A stretch of 64,000 nt of DNA from NCBI GenBank assembly GCA_025642065.1, contig JAODUP010000119.1:413501-477500 (forward strand), in the 5' to 3' direction. This document shows positions 25,934-38,520 of this stretch, piece after piece. The position numbers were made by a program, and so were the translations under genes. How positions within the stretch are numbered: the stretch's first letter is position 1; the number at the start of each line of letters is the position of its first letter. The stretch comes from Paralvinella palmiformis (Eukaryota; Annelida; Polychaeta; Terebellida; Alvinellidae). The notes beneath the pieces are model-generated. The model was given only the letters and a program-made list of their open reading frames with translations, was not told the origin of the DNA and searched no databases.

Positions 25934-26712
25934 TATCCACAGTTATTTCGATCACCAAAGATCGTGACAAAACCTCTCTCTTCTAGCAAAAACTACAGGG
26001 GAATTGCTCTTTGCTCAGCTATTTATAATATAATTAATACGTTTAATATGGAACAGTTCTCAGAATAATTTTACACATCAGATTTACAGTTTTGCTTTAA
26101 GCCAGATCAAGGCACTACTTTATAAATGGCTGTTATATATGTAGACACTTAATTATTATAAAAGACCTGACATTTATAGCTGCTCATTAAATGCGAGTAA
26201 AGCATTAGACAAAGTGTTTTATGGAACATTTTCGCATTATTAATTCAGAGAAATCTAGCCTTTATTATTTTACGTTTTCTGCCTCATAGTAGTCACCAAG
26301 TCTGTGTCTCGTAAATCATGATATTTCATTACTCTTAATGGCGTGAAGCAAGGAGATGTTCTATCACCGATTCTTTTTATGGATAGCAACTCTGATATAT
26401 TAACTCAAATAGGTTTGCCTCTTGTCGTATTCAATGAAATAAAGTGGTGAAGAGGATATATAATCAATCATCGAGGTGCCATTTATAGCTATTAGGTCCA
26501 TTCATTCAATAGGCGCATATTAGCGCACAATGACATCTTAAAACAGTTCGATTTATATATGTATGCAACATAAACGTATAAATAATTATATTTTTAACAT
26601 AACATTTTTAACATTATTAATGAAAAAGTCAAGATACATCCTTCTACTTGTCTGTATTTCTACTGTAAATTAAATAGAATTTAAACAAAATGGAAAATTT
26701 TTTTTATAATAG

Positions 26713-26744
<32 letters not shown>

Positions 26745-26870
26745 AAAATTTTAAAATTTTATTTAATTTGTTGGTTTTAAAAATTTGTTAGCGGGAAATA
26801 TATAATGTTTTGCCAAATAAATTCAAAATAAATTCATAAAGCATATTCTAAATGTCATTGCAAGTTACAA

Positions 26871-27085
26871 ATACATATATCTTCGTTCTCAGGTTTCTGT
26901 TTTATGAACAGAAACAGAAACTTGATGACTCATTGTGGCAATATATATTCACCAGGGAGGGATAAAGGTTAATATTGATCTATGACATCAATTGTCATCA
27001 GCATACATAATAGACAGACAACCCATCGTAACTCTATTCCTATCAAGTGGCGTTCTACAAACCGGTTGTTCTGTACAATGAGGAC
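26871..27085 (+). promoter_or_regulatory. Putative promoter and 5' UTR of PAN-CTLD gene 4
   Basis: Carries the intact palindrome GTTTCTGTT/AACAGAAAC, the ISRE-like GAAACAGAAACT at 26,911-26,922, TATA-like AATATATATTC at 26,940-26,950, and the uORF. In these respects it matches gene 1 rather than genes 2 and 3. Confidence 0.4.
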
Positions 27086-27486
27086 ATGATTGTCTCAAAT
27101 AAATCCATTAATATATTCCTTATCACATTTTGTGCCATCGCCATTTGCCAAATACGGGAGATTTACTCATGTGATAAGGGAATATTCCACGAACTGTTTG
27201 GAAAACGTGGAGAAGGACATATTATTCTGGATATCAACAACACCTCATACAGTCAGTGTTTGAGAGCGTGTAGACTGATGATGAAGTGTTACAGATTTAA
27301 TTTTGGTGGAACAGAGACGGAGAATGGCAGATGTCAACTACTGGGACAATATACTGCTCTAACTATTGATGTTAGATGGTCGTATTATGGTAGGTTATTA
27401 CTAAGTTGACACCTAAAACGATGCCATTAAATAAAAGAATTCACTGGGTTTCTCGCCAACCAATTTTTTTTGATAAAAGTTTGAAA

Positions 27487-27525
<39 letters not shown>

Positions 27526-28523
27526 TTTAAACCTGATCTTTTATTTATTGAGGTACCTAATAGACATATACATTATTAATTAATTAAATTAATCAGATCA
27601 ATGTTGTTCAGGTCTGTGAATATTAGCCATAAACTGAATATTGCAATAAATCAACCTAGATTTTTAAGCATACCTGTTTAAACTCATAATAACTTACCTT
27701 TAAATGAAAGACATCTTGAACTAGACAACACGTTTTGTTCGTTACTATATCCTAACTATCGCGTTTAAAGTGCCATCCGAAATATGGCAATTATTATAAT
27801 TATAGTAGCAGAAAGAGTTCAAAAGATCAAGTTAAAGCCTGTAAAGGATGTATTAAATTCTTTGTTCGTCTTGTGATATGGCATCAAGTCGTTTCCAATA
27901 TGATTTTCAGCGAACTGCCCAGATGGAATGGAATTCTTCGAGACAACGGGTTCGTGTTACGCACTGACATCATCATGCAGTAGTTTTTATGATGGCAGGA
28001 CTATCTGTATTTCTTTGGCCCCGGGTGTACATGTAGTTGATGTGTATACAGAAGCTGAAAATGATATAGTCAAAAACTATACACTTCTAACAGGCAAGTT
28101 TTTTACAGTAATCTAGAAGACAGGTTTCTATTTCTTCTCCTTGTTGCACGTTACTGATCCAAAAATCAAAAGCGACATAAGTTGGCAGTTAACCTAAATG
28201 ACCTTTAAAAATCAGTGACAACATTATTGGCGGCCAATTAGATCACCTTCAAGTCAGTTCCTTAATAGTGGCCCCGAATTTCATCATTAATTCACTTATC
28301 TTTCAGAGGTTCGTCTGGAATATTCATTGGGGCAATGCGTCTAATACAAAACGGTAGCGACAGTACTTTCTACTGGATTAGTACTGGACAAGCTTTAACC
28401 TTCACTGACTGGATTCCTAGCAGACCTACCTATCACCTTGATAGAAACTGTGTATACGTTACTTCCGGCGGGTGGACCAATCATCCGTGTTCATTCGTAG
28501 GCTATGCGCTTTGTAAATTGTAA
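27086..28523 (+). CDS. PAN plus C-type-lectin-like protein, copy 4 (intact frame)
   Basis: Exons are 27,086-27,389, 27,911-28,093 and 28,309-28,523 (304+183+215 nt, 233 residues). The protein has the copy 1 architecture, with exon 2 changes CYALT, ICISLAPG and NYTLLTG; the last creates a new N-Y-T glycosylation sequon. Donor 2 is GC (CAG|GCAAGT). The exon 3 acceptor is a tandem TTTCAGAG: AG at 28,307-28,308 keeps the frame, while use of AG at 28,305-28,306 would add 2 nt and shift it. The 12 cysteines after the signal peptide are all present. Apart from the acceptor risk the gene looks functional. Confidence 0.83.
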
Positions 28524-28793
28524 GAAACCATTCGCTTAGACTGTACATATATTACTTTTCTACTCATTCCCAGGTGTTAAGATCACACTAAGATAATCTG
28601 TGAGTACGTATAGCCTTGTAATCTGTTATTCAGGGATGTTATCATTTCTGTATGATATTAGGCTAACAATAGGCGGAAGTTGTGTCTTAAAGAAGGCCTA
28701 TTATTTGTGTAGTTTGTAAAAGTGTATTAATTTGACAAAACCTGGTCTGTATTTTAATTATTATCATTATTACAAAATTCCCATTTGGCCATT

Positions 28794-28799
28794 AATAAA
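28794..28799 (+). terminator. Candidate polyadenylation signal of gene 4
   Basis: AATAAA in the conserved 3' flank, about 270 bp after the stop. Confidence 0.45.
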
Positions 28800-29052
28800 G
28801 ACAATATCATCGTAAAGTAAAAGATCCTCCCCGTAAATACATCATTGGTTAACTTAATCTATGACAACAAATGTTGTACTTTAGTTATATGTATATGACA
28901 TAGCAGTGTGAAATTAGGCACTGGCACAGATAATCAGAATTCGTTAATTCAAGCTCTGGACGATTAATCGCGGACTGAATGAAAAAAAATTTATACTGAT
29001 TTATGTCTAATGTACTTTATTTAATAATATTATTTTGTTATTATCATTAGTA

Positions 29053-29087
<35 letters not shown>

Positions 29088-30832
29088 TATCATTATCATC
29101 ATCATCATCATCATCACGTGTAGTATTTTAGTGTCTTATATCAAAGGATTATTTTAATCGTAATATACTACAACCTTCCAGGTGAGACGTGTGAATCTAA
29201 TTAATACCTATGTTAGTAGGGTGTTTCCTTGAAGAGTTATATCGCTAAACAATCCACTCACTCACTCACTTTTTTAAAAATAAAATTTTATTATCAAAGT
29301 GATATCAATTGTAAATAACCACATATGATAGTCCCCCAAAAAAAAACTTACTCTCGTTAATTACCTACTCCACTAATATATGTTTTGTTGTTACTTTACA
29401 CAAAGTTATTAATACAATTTGTGTCTTCTTTTACTCACCAAACATTTTACGTGGCACAATGTAAATTAAAGAGTGTCATTAATTCTTTTTATTACCCACA
29501 GGTCTCACAGATTATTAAATTATTCTCATTTAAAACTTCCATTAATATACATTCAATTTTTATTATTATCTTTAGAGAATACTTCAAATAATAGGTTTTC
29601 TTTAATCAATTTTATTTCCAAATATCTTATTGTTTTTCTTAATGAGTCACAGTTCCTAGTTTGTACTAAAAATAGAACAGAACCAATTACATCTCAAATA
29701 TGTGTACGCGCCCACGTGCGCGTGTGTGCGTGTGTGTGCAGGCAACGTACGTAAGTGAAAATCAATATACATAATATGTATATAAATCTCGAATTCCTTG
29801 AGTAGCGATCTTTTAGTTTACATTAATATAACATTGTCTTTCTTGTCAATAGTCTAGTTAGCTTACAGATCAATAATGTATTTTTAATGAGATCTCTTGT
29901 CTTTGTTGTTACTCATCGTGTAATTATTGATCCAAGAGTTAGACAACTTCAGCTATCTTGTTCCCCAATAGTTCAAAGAATCTTATAAATATTATATTAT
30001 CTACGTATTTATCTATGTAGATATATATGCATGTATCTGTCTACCTATCTATCTATTGTTATATCTATGTACCCATCAATTAGATGTATTATTTACCAAA
30101 TAAATTAATTTATAAACATTGTATTTATGCATCACACGCACACTTCAAATACAATAACAAACCCCCATCACAGATTAGAGGTAAACACTTAAATGAATAA
30201 AAAATCCTGTCTTGTAATATGTAATAGATCGGTTTTTATTTTTAGTATTCTTTTTTTATTACTCAAAAACCCAAAAAAAAATTTTAAAAATTTTATTTTT
30301 TAATTATAAAATTTTAAAATATATATATATACAACATCTTTACTCACCCGGAATTTTTAAAATTGTTCCCTTTTTACCATTGGGAAAGGGATAAATTTGT
30401 TCTAATAAATAAAACCTTTCCCCAAGAAAGGGGAAAATTTTTAAAAAAAATTTGGTTAAAAAGTTAAATACACGTTAATTTATCCATATCAGGGCTACCA
30501 TTTCGGTACGTATCACCTTTAATTCGCAGAAAATTCACCGAATATTCAGCATAAACTACTAAATGTTGGGGAAACAACGAACGCGTTTTATCGGTTTGTT
30601 GCTTATTCTTCATAGAAAGTGATATGTGACTTTAGTGTGACAATATGGCATGAGTTTGATTATGTCACAGAAAATCTCACTAAGAGAATTATTGCTTATA
30701 ACAAAATAACATCTAGTTCAGCTAAATAAAAATGGATGAAACTATCTTATCATAGTAGCTCATCTGCTTTCAGAGTAAAACTTCACTATTATTTTAATTC
30801 CTTCTGACAATTGACAAGTCGTAAAGAACACT

Positions 30833-30866
<34 letters not shown>

Positions 30867-30867
30867 A

Positions 30868-30901
<34 letters not shown>

Positions 30902-31585
30902 CGAGGACTACGACGATGACGAAGACGGTAATTCATATTTACTAAATACTATATTTTAAATTATATATAACAATAATACCATATTAGGGACAATACAAAA
31001 TTAACATGATTATCTTGCTCTTTTATTAAATTATATTGTTAGAATGAAGAAACAGGCAAATTCTATAAATAAGTCCTATTGTTATCAAATAAGGAACATG
31101 ACACTTATTTGTAAGGACATAAGTTATGAAACATGTAAGACTTAAGTCTAAGACTTTATAATTTGTTGACGGGATTTTACATAAGTTGACCAATCCCTGA
31201 TAAATCGCCCACAGCACACGTATTACTTTTTCGTACGCGGTGATGAAAAGGCAATGATAGATAGTGGCGTAAACAGGAAACTATAACCAGCTAAATATTG
31301 TTAATTTGTTTTAATGGCACAGAGAAGCCATTGGACATTTTTACAATTAGCCATTGTTATTATTGGCTACACAAATTCAACTCAGCTAAAAATATCATTA
31401 TCAGCGCGTTTGTCATCGAGTAATGTAATTACTGCAATGTGGCTACAGGTAAACAGCAAGGTATATACAAATGATGGGGAAAATGAAAGTGTCAAATTTA
31501 TGCTAACAAATTCTTCGATATCTAAGGATAACATGCAGCTGTTTTAATGGCCGTGGTAAAATTACTCATCTCTCTATCTCTCTCT
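28800..31585. other. Unit 4 spacer: microsatellites and a low-quality-looking block
   Basis: TTA/TCA runs (about 29,053-29,117), the segment shared with units 2 and 3 (29,340-29,640), and a GAT/GAC run at about 30,833-30,925. The block 30,250-30,480 is full of A, T, G and C homopolymers and does not align well to its counterparts. No gene seen; open frames resemble nothing known to me. Confidence 0.55.
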
Positions 31586-31589
31586 ATCT

Positions 31590-32950
31590 CAATATATCAG
31601 TCAAGCAATAGTTCCGATAAACGAGAATTTTCTAATCTTGTGCCCGGTTACAATAACAAGGTTAGGCTTCAAAGATACCACTTTGTTTTGTTTTTTTGTT
31701 GTTTTTGTTTTTTTGTTTTTTTTTACGTTGGATCTGGTTTGGATGTGGCAAACCAGACACAAGTAAAATACACGAAATTATGAAAATGACAAGATACCGG
31801 AATAATTATTCCATAAGATGCGCCAAACAAAGATGAACTCTCCATAAAGAAACAAAAAACTAGCCGAATGTATATCAAACGATACATATTTTAGGCGAGT
31901 GTTACAGAACTTAGTCATACATCTTCTGTTCTAAATTTACCTATGGATTATAACAAGTATACTAAAGTTAATATCACATGATTACACCCCAAATGATTTA
32001 TTGTAATAATATATATAATAATGCATGTTTATATAACGCCAGAACCAGGTAACCATATCTTGAGGCGCTGTACAGTATTATTATCCCTGACTCAGACCTG
32101 TTTCCACCCACCACATATCTCAACTCCCAAGGGAGCATACAACACATGTTGCCATTATAGGCGCAAAGCGTTACTCAAACACACACCCATCGCATCTTAT
32201 CAGGTACTCATTTTTATGGATGAGTGAATCAGTCGCCACATGACAACATTGCAGCTCCAGAAGATTCGAACCCGCGACCCTTCGGCTACGAGTGCTGCGC
32301 TCTAACTAACTGCGCTATCACCACTTGTTATCCACAGTTATTTCAATCACTAAAGATCGTGACAAAAACTCTCTCTTCTAGCAAAAACTACAGGGGAATT
32401 ACTATTTGCTCAGCTATTTATAATATAATTAATATGTTTAATATGGAACAGTTCTCAGAATAATTTTACACATCAGATTTACAGTTTGGCTTTAAGCCAG
32501 ATCAAGGCACTACTTTATAAATGGCTGTTATATATGGAGACACTTAATTATTATAAAAGACCTGATATTTATAGCTGCTTACTAAATGCGAGTAAAGCAT
32601 TTGACAAAGTGCTTTATGGAAAATTTTCGCATTATTAATTCAGAGAAATCTACCTGTTATTGTTTTACGTTTTCTGCCTGATAGTAGTCACCAAGTCTGT
32701 GTCTCGTGGGATTCATGTAAATCACGATATGTCATTACTGTGCTATATAATAAGTTGACTAACAATGACTACTGTACGTCTAAGTTAAAGAATCCTTAGA
32801 CAAACTAAATGGTAATTTGGTGATCTTCAAACAAATATTTTATGTTTCTTTTAATGGATAGCAACTCTGATATATTAACTCAAATAGTTTTGCCTCTTGT
32901 CGTATTCAATGAAATAAAGTGGTGAGGAGGATACATAATCTACCGTCGAG
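31590..32950 (+). mobile_element. Non-LTR retrotransposon remnant, unit 4 (5' deleted, SINE nested)
   Basis: Begins in the mid-region (SSNSSDKREFSNLVPGYNNK) without ORF1 or endonuclease. After the nested SINE A it has SSKNYRGITICSAIYNIIN (from about 32,375), FGFKPDQGTTL and SCLLNASKAFDKVLYGK. The GVKQG region is replaced by an unrelated segment of about 110 bp (32,740-32,855) before the shared 3' tail resumes. Inactive. Confidence 0.7.
32015..32327 (-). mobile_element. tRNA-derived SINE, family A (unit 4 copy)
   Basis: Same element, orientation and LINE insertion point as the copies at 11,505 and 25,622. Inherited by unit duplication rather than by independent insertion. Confidence 0.75.
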
Positions 32951-33604
32951 GTGCCACACATAGCTATTAGGTCCATTAATGCAATAGGCGCATATTAGCG
33001 CACAATTACATCTTAAAACAGTTCGATTTATATATGATATGTTGAAGCGCCAAAATTACATCGTTCCTTACACTGCTAGACTGTGCTGTATTTGTTCAAA
33101 TTCTCCTTTTAGCGTCGCCTTCCCACATTATAAATATAGTATTTAATATAATAACTCTTTCAGGCTACACTTACACATACGTTTAGTTTAATTTAATTCT
33201 TTAAGTTCCAACTGTTACATTTCCTTGTGTGTAATATGTATGTACCACGATTACGAAATAAAATATATCAAAATGATTCTCGTTTGAAAATATCATTATG
33301 ATAATGGATGTTCTTAAGATGATATCAGGGTGCTCAGCATGCTGATATAACAGGTCTATTTATGTTACTACAATAAAAACGCCTCCACATTTCTCACTTA
33401 CTCATCAGAGATAGGGTTGACATTTTTCGGTAATTGACATAAAGTACTGAAACCAAATAGATAATAATTGTTTTGTCATTATTCAGTTGTGACGGTTTAG
33501 AAGTATGTAAAGCTTTGTGTCATCTGCGTACAATTGATATTTCTAATTATCGCAAAAGTTCGTATAGACACAAGGAAAGTCACCATGCCAAGAACTACAC
33601 CTTT

Positions 33605-33790
33605 ATAACGAATGAGTGAGTGGTTAGTTTAGTTTTAGTGGTAGTCATATCTCGGACTTATACCCAAAGTGAATATACCTGGAGAAGTATCTCGCACATA
33701 CAGGTATTAGGTTGGATTTGAACCCTAACCTTAAGGTTCGTGTGTATCCTCTAGTCATGAGAGTACCTTGACTGGGCGTTGCAAAATATG
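33605..33790 (-). mobile_element. Degenerate tRNA-derived SINE-like repeat
   Basis: On the plus strand a GAATGAGTGAGTGG...GTTTAGTTTTA end is followed by a B-box-like sequence in reverse (GGATTTGAACCC) and ATCCTCTAGTCATGAGAGTACC. The order recalls widespread gastropod SINEs ending in TGAGTGAGTGAGTTTAGTTTTA (recalled from memory, not searched). Strongly diverged. Confidence 0.4.
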
Positions 33791-33869
33791 AACCCATAAA
33801 CTTGAGATTTCAGAAAATATCATCAAGCGACACGGTTAGGGAAGGTTCTTCTTGATAAGACAGTCGCTA

Positions 33870-35130
33870 AAAAGGTCATCTAATGTTTTCTATGCAGTTG
33901 ACCCTATGCCTACATGGCTTGTGAAAAATGATCTGGATATTCTGATAAGTCCAATTTCAAACATAGTTAATAAATCCTTATCTCTGGGTGGTTTTCCATG
34001 ATCCATGAAAGCTGCCTTTGTAAAAACAACAGTATGGACTATAGTATTATAAACAATTAAAGACCTGTTTGAAATCTTACATTTTTATCTAAAGTTATAG
34101 AAAGGGTAGTTGCTTTCCATCTAAACAAATACTTAATCAATAATATTCTTAATGAATCACTACAATCTGTCTATCAAAGTGGTCACAACACTGAAACAGC
34201 CTTGATTCGGGTGAGAAATGATATTATGATGTCAATTGATCAATGTACTTTTGTTCGGGTTAAACAAAAGTTTGGTCTGTCAGGTGAAGTATTTGAATGG
34301 TTTCGATCCTATTTGGAACAACGCTCCCTGAGATTGTCTGTTCGTGGTATTTTATCTGATGTTCAGTTTTTGTTATCAGATGTACCACAAGATTAAGTTC
34401 TTGGTCCTCTGGTTTTTGACAGTGTATACCCGTCTTCTTCGGGTCATTGCGCAGCGATATGGGATTAAATATCACTTGTATACTGATGACACACAGCTGT
34501 ATATGTCACTGGATCCTGACAATCAGTTAAATTTCTCCTCTTCCTTGAATAATTTTTAACATTGTATTGATGATATTCGGCTATGGATGACTCAAACTCT
34601 TCTAAGACTAAATGATAATAAAACAAATATTTTATATTTGGCATTACCACATTGTGTTAAATCCCTAAAGACACCAGCATTACATATGGGTACATCTTCG
34701 ATTACCCCTAATGGATCAGTAAAATATCTAGGGGTTACTTTGACCAATGTGTTAATATGTATGAACATGTCACATCAGTATGCCAAGCTGCCTACTACCA
34801 TCTTAAGAACATCCACTGTTTAAAAGCATTCATGACACAAGAAACACTTGTAACTGTAGTCCATGCCTTTGTTAAATCTCGTAGAGACTATTGTAACTCA
34901 CTGTTATATGGCATACCTGATTATAACACCAATAGCCTTCAGTGAATTCAGCATAGTGACAAATACTCGAAAATATGATCATATCACCTCAATTTTTCAA
35001 AAACTACATTGGCTACCTGTATCAGTTCTTAACTGTTATTCTTCGTGCACAACGCTACTTTATTTGCGTACATGCACCTATAAACGTTCATTTATTGATT
35101 CATATATTTGCTATCTTCATCTGTAAATCG
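33870..35130 (+). mobile_element. Decayed LINE reverse transcriptase (L2/CR1-like)
   Basis: Reverse-transcriptase motifs appear in the right order in shifting frames: DPMPTWLVKNDLDIL and IVNKSLSLGGFP (33,900-34,000), KGLLPSI-type linker, ESLQSVYQSGHNTETALI (about 34,155-34,210), FGLSGEVFEWFRSYLEQRS (34,270-34,330), VPQD followed by a stop where GVPQGSVLGP is expected, YHLYTDDTQLYMSL (34,469-34,510; YTDD in place of the catalytic YADD), DIRLWMTQ, KYLGVTLTNV, and HAFVKSRRDYCNSLLYGIP (about 34,862-34,920), then KYDHITSIFQKLHWLPVS. Multiple stops and frameshifts make it a pseudogene. It is a different LINE family from the one in the array. Confidence 0.82.
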
Positions 35131-35439
35131 TGCACTATTTCTGGCGGATGAATATCACCAATCCAAGATGGCTGCTACTGTTTGCTACGCGATAGTGACC
35201 CTGTCTAACTTCGCGGTCCACCTATAACACGGTCGATGAGCGACTGTATTGTAATCTTGTAATTGTAGTACTGAATAGTGATATTCTATCCGTGTGACCA
35301 ATTGAATTAATCAATTTACCAAAGACACGTACACTAGAGTCATAAGCATTTAACTTTTTTAATAACTCACAAATAAAAATATTAAAGTTGACAGGAGATA
35401 GAATGATACCTACCTTCCTTTGTACAAGTTACTTTAAAT

Positions 35440-36450
35440 ACGAAAAGGGATTTATTTTTCCATTCAATTTAATGACATCTAAAACTCGGTACCATTTATA
35501 TAAATTCTCCAATGTATATCTGGTAAAATATTATGAAACTTAGGAAACAGACCGTCATACTAAAGATGTCAAAACATTCGTCAGGATCATGGCTACATAG
35601 AAATATATTTGTGTTTGTATTTGTGTTTGTATGTTGACAATATGTTGACAATATGATATTTAAACCATAACATACGCCGTAATCATCTCTAAAACAAAAC
35701 TAATGTTTACACAATGGAACTTGACCTGGATATATTAATATTTCAAATAATTTATAAAATACCGATGATACAATAATGGGACGGTAATTCCCAGGTAGGG
35801 CAGGGGTAGGCGTTTGTTTCTTTAACACTGATGCCATTACCCCATTGTTAAAGACAGCTGGAATATAGTTAAAATATAAGATATTAATGTATATAAAATA
35901 TAGATGACAAAGCAGGGCCTCAGAGACACCATGGATAAGGAATTCACCAGATATATACCTGTGTGATAACGGTAATGCTCAGAAGTTGTGATACTTCAAT
36001 GAAGTATCGCGAGATTTTAATGTATTCATAAGTTAGTTTAGTGTGGTTATCTTGTATAGTGGAGAAGTATTAATAATAGTTCTGTATTAATTTGTATATG
36101 TTGTTGGCTCTTAGATAGTTTACTTCCGGATAACGTGTAGCCTGTCTCGTAAGTAAATAATCCAGCGATTTACATAGTTCACTGTTCTTTGAGTATATAT
36201 TTTACAGTTAATCTGTATAATCAGGTAATATGTTTATTACCTGAAATTGTCCGGTACTTTGTCTATTGATAACTAAGATTTAATACAGATTACCTGGAAA
36301 TTTCAAGTAATTTGGGATTAAAAGCATTCAAGTACTTTATCTACAACCTAGAGAAAAGTACATTATGGTCAACTTTATCAAATGCAACAGACAAGTCTAG
36401 AAGAACAAGTAATACTGGCTTACCTTGATCAATTGACACCAATTACACTA
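35440..36450 (-). mobile_element. Minus-strand reverse-transcriptase fragments
   Basis: On the minus strand I read LLDLSVAFDKVDHNVLFS (about 36,370-36,425, motif A region), GVSEALLCHLYFIYINIL (about 35,880-35,930, resembling GVPQGSxLGPLLFxIYIND) and LPGNYRPIIVSSVFYKLFE (about 35,750-35,810, an N-terminal RT motif). All are in broken frames. The last motif lies 3' of the other two, which is the wrong order for a single element, so at least two fragments are joined. The rest of the stretch is unrecognised. Confidence 0.5.
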
Positions 36451-36959
36451 ATAAAGTAGGACTGATAGACAAAGGCCAGTGATATATTAATATCCAATTA
36501 GTTATTATGGTGATTTGATCAGGAAGTTCATAGTGTCTTGTTTTATATAGATGCTAAAATGAATGAATATCAGACTATTGTTGATTTATACGGTGATTTT
36601 AATTGAACATTGATTCTTGCAAGTTTCTGTCAGTTTTTTTAGTTGTTAAGTAGCGTAATTTAGATTGAGGACTGGTCATACAAACACATTTGAACCAACA
36701 AACTCGAGGTTTGAAAATAAATCGATAAAACATATGTACAATCACAGCTCACAACTCACAGTTGTATACAAACCTGATACCGCTATTTGATTGAATACTT
36801 TCATTTATCTCGATTGACAAAATATTATGATGTATAGAGTTACATAAAATGATGCATAAAATAGTTTATAATTGTTTAATTAATTTATTATTTAATTCAT
36901 AATATGTTGTTTATAGTATTTTCAGTATCCCGTGGCAAATATACGTTGTTGTTTTTTTA

Positions 36960-38148
36960 AACTTTTATACATATTTGTAAAGACAGCACGTTTTATACAT
37001 AAGCGCACAAAAACTGTTTTTTATAAATACATGTATTATATAAATAGGCAAATATAAATATGTGGCTTTTAAGAACGTTATAAATGTTGCCTAAACTGAT
37101 CAGACAACTCAATATTGATCTCCGTATATTATGGTGTGGCTGTGTGGCATTCTCCTCATCCAGATATGTTAAATGGCCAGGAGCATGATCTAACACAAAA
37201 ATAGTTTTAGGCGACAATAATTATTCTGTACAAACGTTGTACACAAGATTGCAGAATTAGTTAGTTTATGAATCCAGAAATATTTCCTGTGTTACGTATG
37301 CCTTTCTGTTTGATTTCCAATACACAGGCAGTTGCCTTACATTTAACCTTTTCAATGCATGCGGTGTTTTGAGTGGTAGACCAACATTGGTTTTAATTTT
37401 AGAGTTCCTGAAACTGTATTACCAAGTAGGGGCGTTAGTCTATTATTGCCAGATTTAAGCACAGATGCACACTTCTCTGTAACTGCAAGAAAGATTCGTG
37501 AAGGCAATCCCACAGTAATCCTGTTTCATCCACATTAAAAATAAGATGATCAGAATAATCACCACTCTTTTACAATTTTATTTTAACTCTGCTGGGAAAG
37601 ATTTACCAGCTTCAATATCTGGACTTGCAGCTTCACCAATTATTGAAACAGGACGAACATTAGTGCCACTCTTGTTAATAAGTTATTCACTTTCTCAACC
37701 AGTTTGCTTCTTGAGTAACTCACTGTTGTAGAACTTACTCTAGTAGCTTTCTGTAATGTTTGTTTTATATTTTGTCTGCTTTATTCATGATTGTCGTAAT
37801 AGTCGACGGAGGAAAATTGATAACCCAACAAACATTTGGCCGACCTTCATCACCTTCCATTTGATGAATCACTTGTATTTTATCTCCCCAATGTCTGGCA
37901 CGTCGTGATGTTTTTACGTCGGGAGCAATAGTAGATTTCCTTTTACCAGACGTAGTAACTACCACGTGGGATGACTAAGCAAAAGAAGGGGGCGAAGATC
38001 CGAGTGGGCGGAGCCTAAGTGTAGCTGTTAAAGATGGCTGTGTTGACAGTTTATGTCTGTGTTTTTCCTCATTTCGGCCTAATTTAAAAAGAGGCCCTGA
38101 ATGTGAATCGTCGTAACCTGAACCGTCGTAAAATGGGCGATGACTGTA
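36960..38148 (-). pseudogene. pogo/Tigger-like DDE transposase pseudogene with one TIR
   Basis: The minus strand starts at a terminal repeat, CAGTCATCGCCCATTTTACG, ending at 38,146 next to a TA (38,147-38,148). Tigger-type elements have CAG-starting TIRs and TA target sites. Downstream is a CENP-B-type HTH (37,965-37,765: KIQVIHQMEGDEGRPNV and STITTIMNKADKIKQ). The frame then breaks. DHLIFNVDETGLLWD (about 37,513-37,557) holds the second catalytic aspartate region. LKLKPMLVYHSKH (about 37,367-37,405) follows, and VLDHAPGHLTYL (about 37,158-37,193) corresponds to the LLDNAPGH motif with a later catalytic Asp. Stops and frame changes make it inactive. The second TIR was not found. Confidence 0.75.
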
Positions 38149-38520
38149 TTGTATAATATATTTTGTATTTCTTTTAGTATTAAATTGATAAGATTTTATA
38201 AGATTTTTAATTTATGTTATTTTGTGATAATTACTGTAATAATTACACATTGAAATCGGGTTTTGGTTAAGGGTGTTAATGGTTGATAGTTTTTGGCGTT
38301 GTTGTTGTTGAGTAACCACAATAATTCACTCGTCCTTATTTCTTCTCGTATAACTATAAACATTTATAGATACTGGATTATAGTCAAATTCGGTTACTTC
38401 CCTTATAACTCCATTGCGATAATGTCATATGTTTTTCGATCCGTTCAATTAGTGGATATTATCCAAAGCAAATAGTGTTTAATGCAGGTAATTGTATCAT
38501 TGTACTATTAACATCATCTA

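Larger units (their letters stand above)
23544..26460 (+). mobile_element. Non-LTR retrotransposon remnant, unit 3 (most complete, two SINEs nested)
   Basis: The fullest copy of the LINE shared by the array. It has an open ORF1-like frame of 158 codons (23,544-24,020). Endonuclease pieces follow: YRRPPGGVAILY at about 24,218-24,253, VRDFNTRFAKDNVHYK at about 24,632-24,680, and CTNYALNHFSSIDHFV at about 24,757-24,805. After a nested SINE come reverse-transcriptase pieces: SSKNYRGIALCSAIYNIIN from about 25,982, FCFKPDQGTTL, CSLNASKALDKVFYG and GVKQGDVLSPILF at about 26,341-26,379. Stops and frameshifts throughout make it inactive. SINE B lies at 24,419-24,603 and SINE A at 25,622-25,933. Because all units share it, the LINE inserted before the array amplified. 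Confidence 0.75.
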
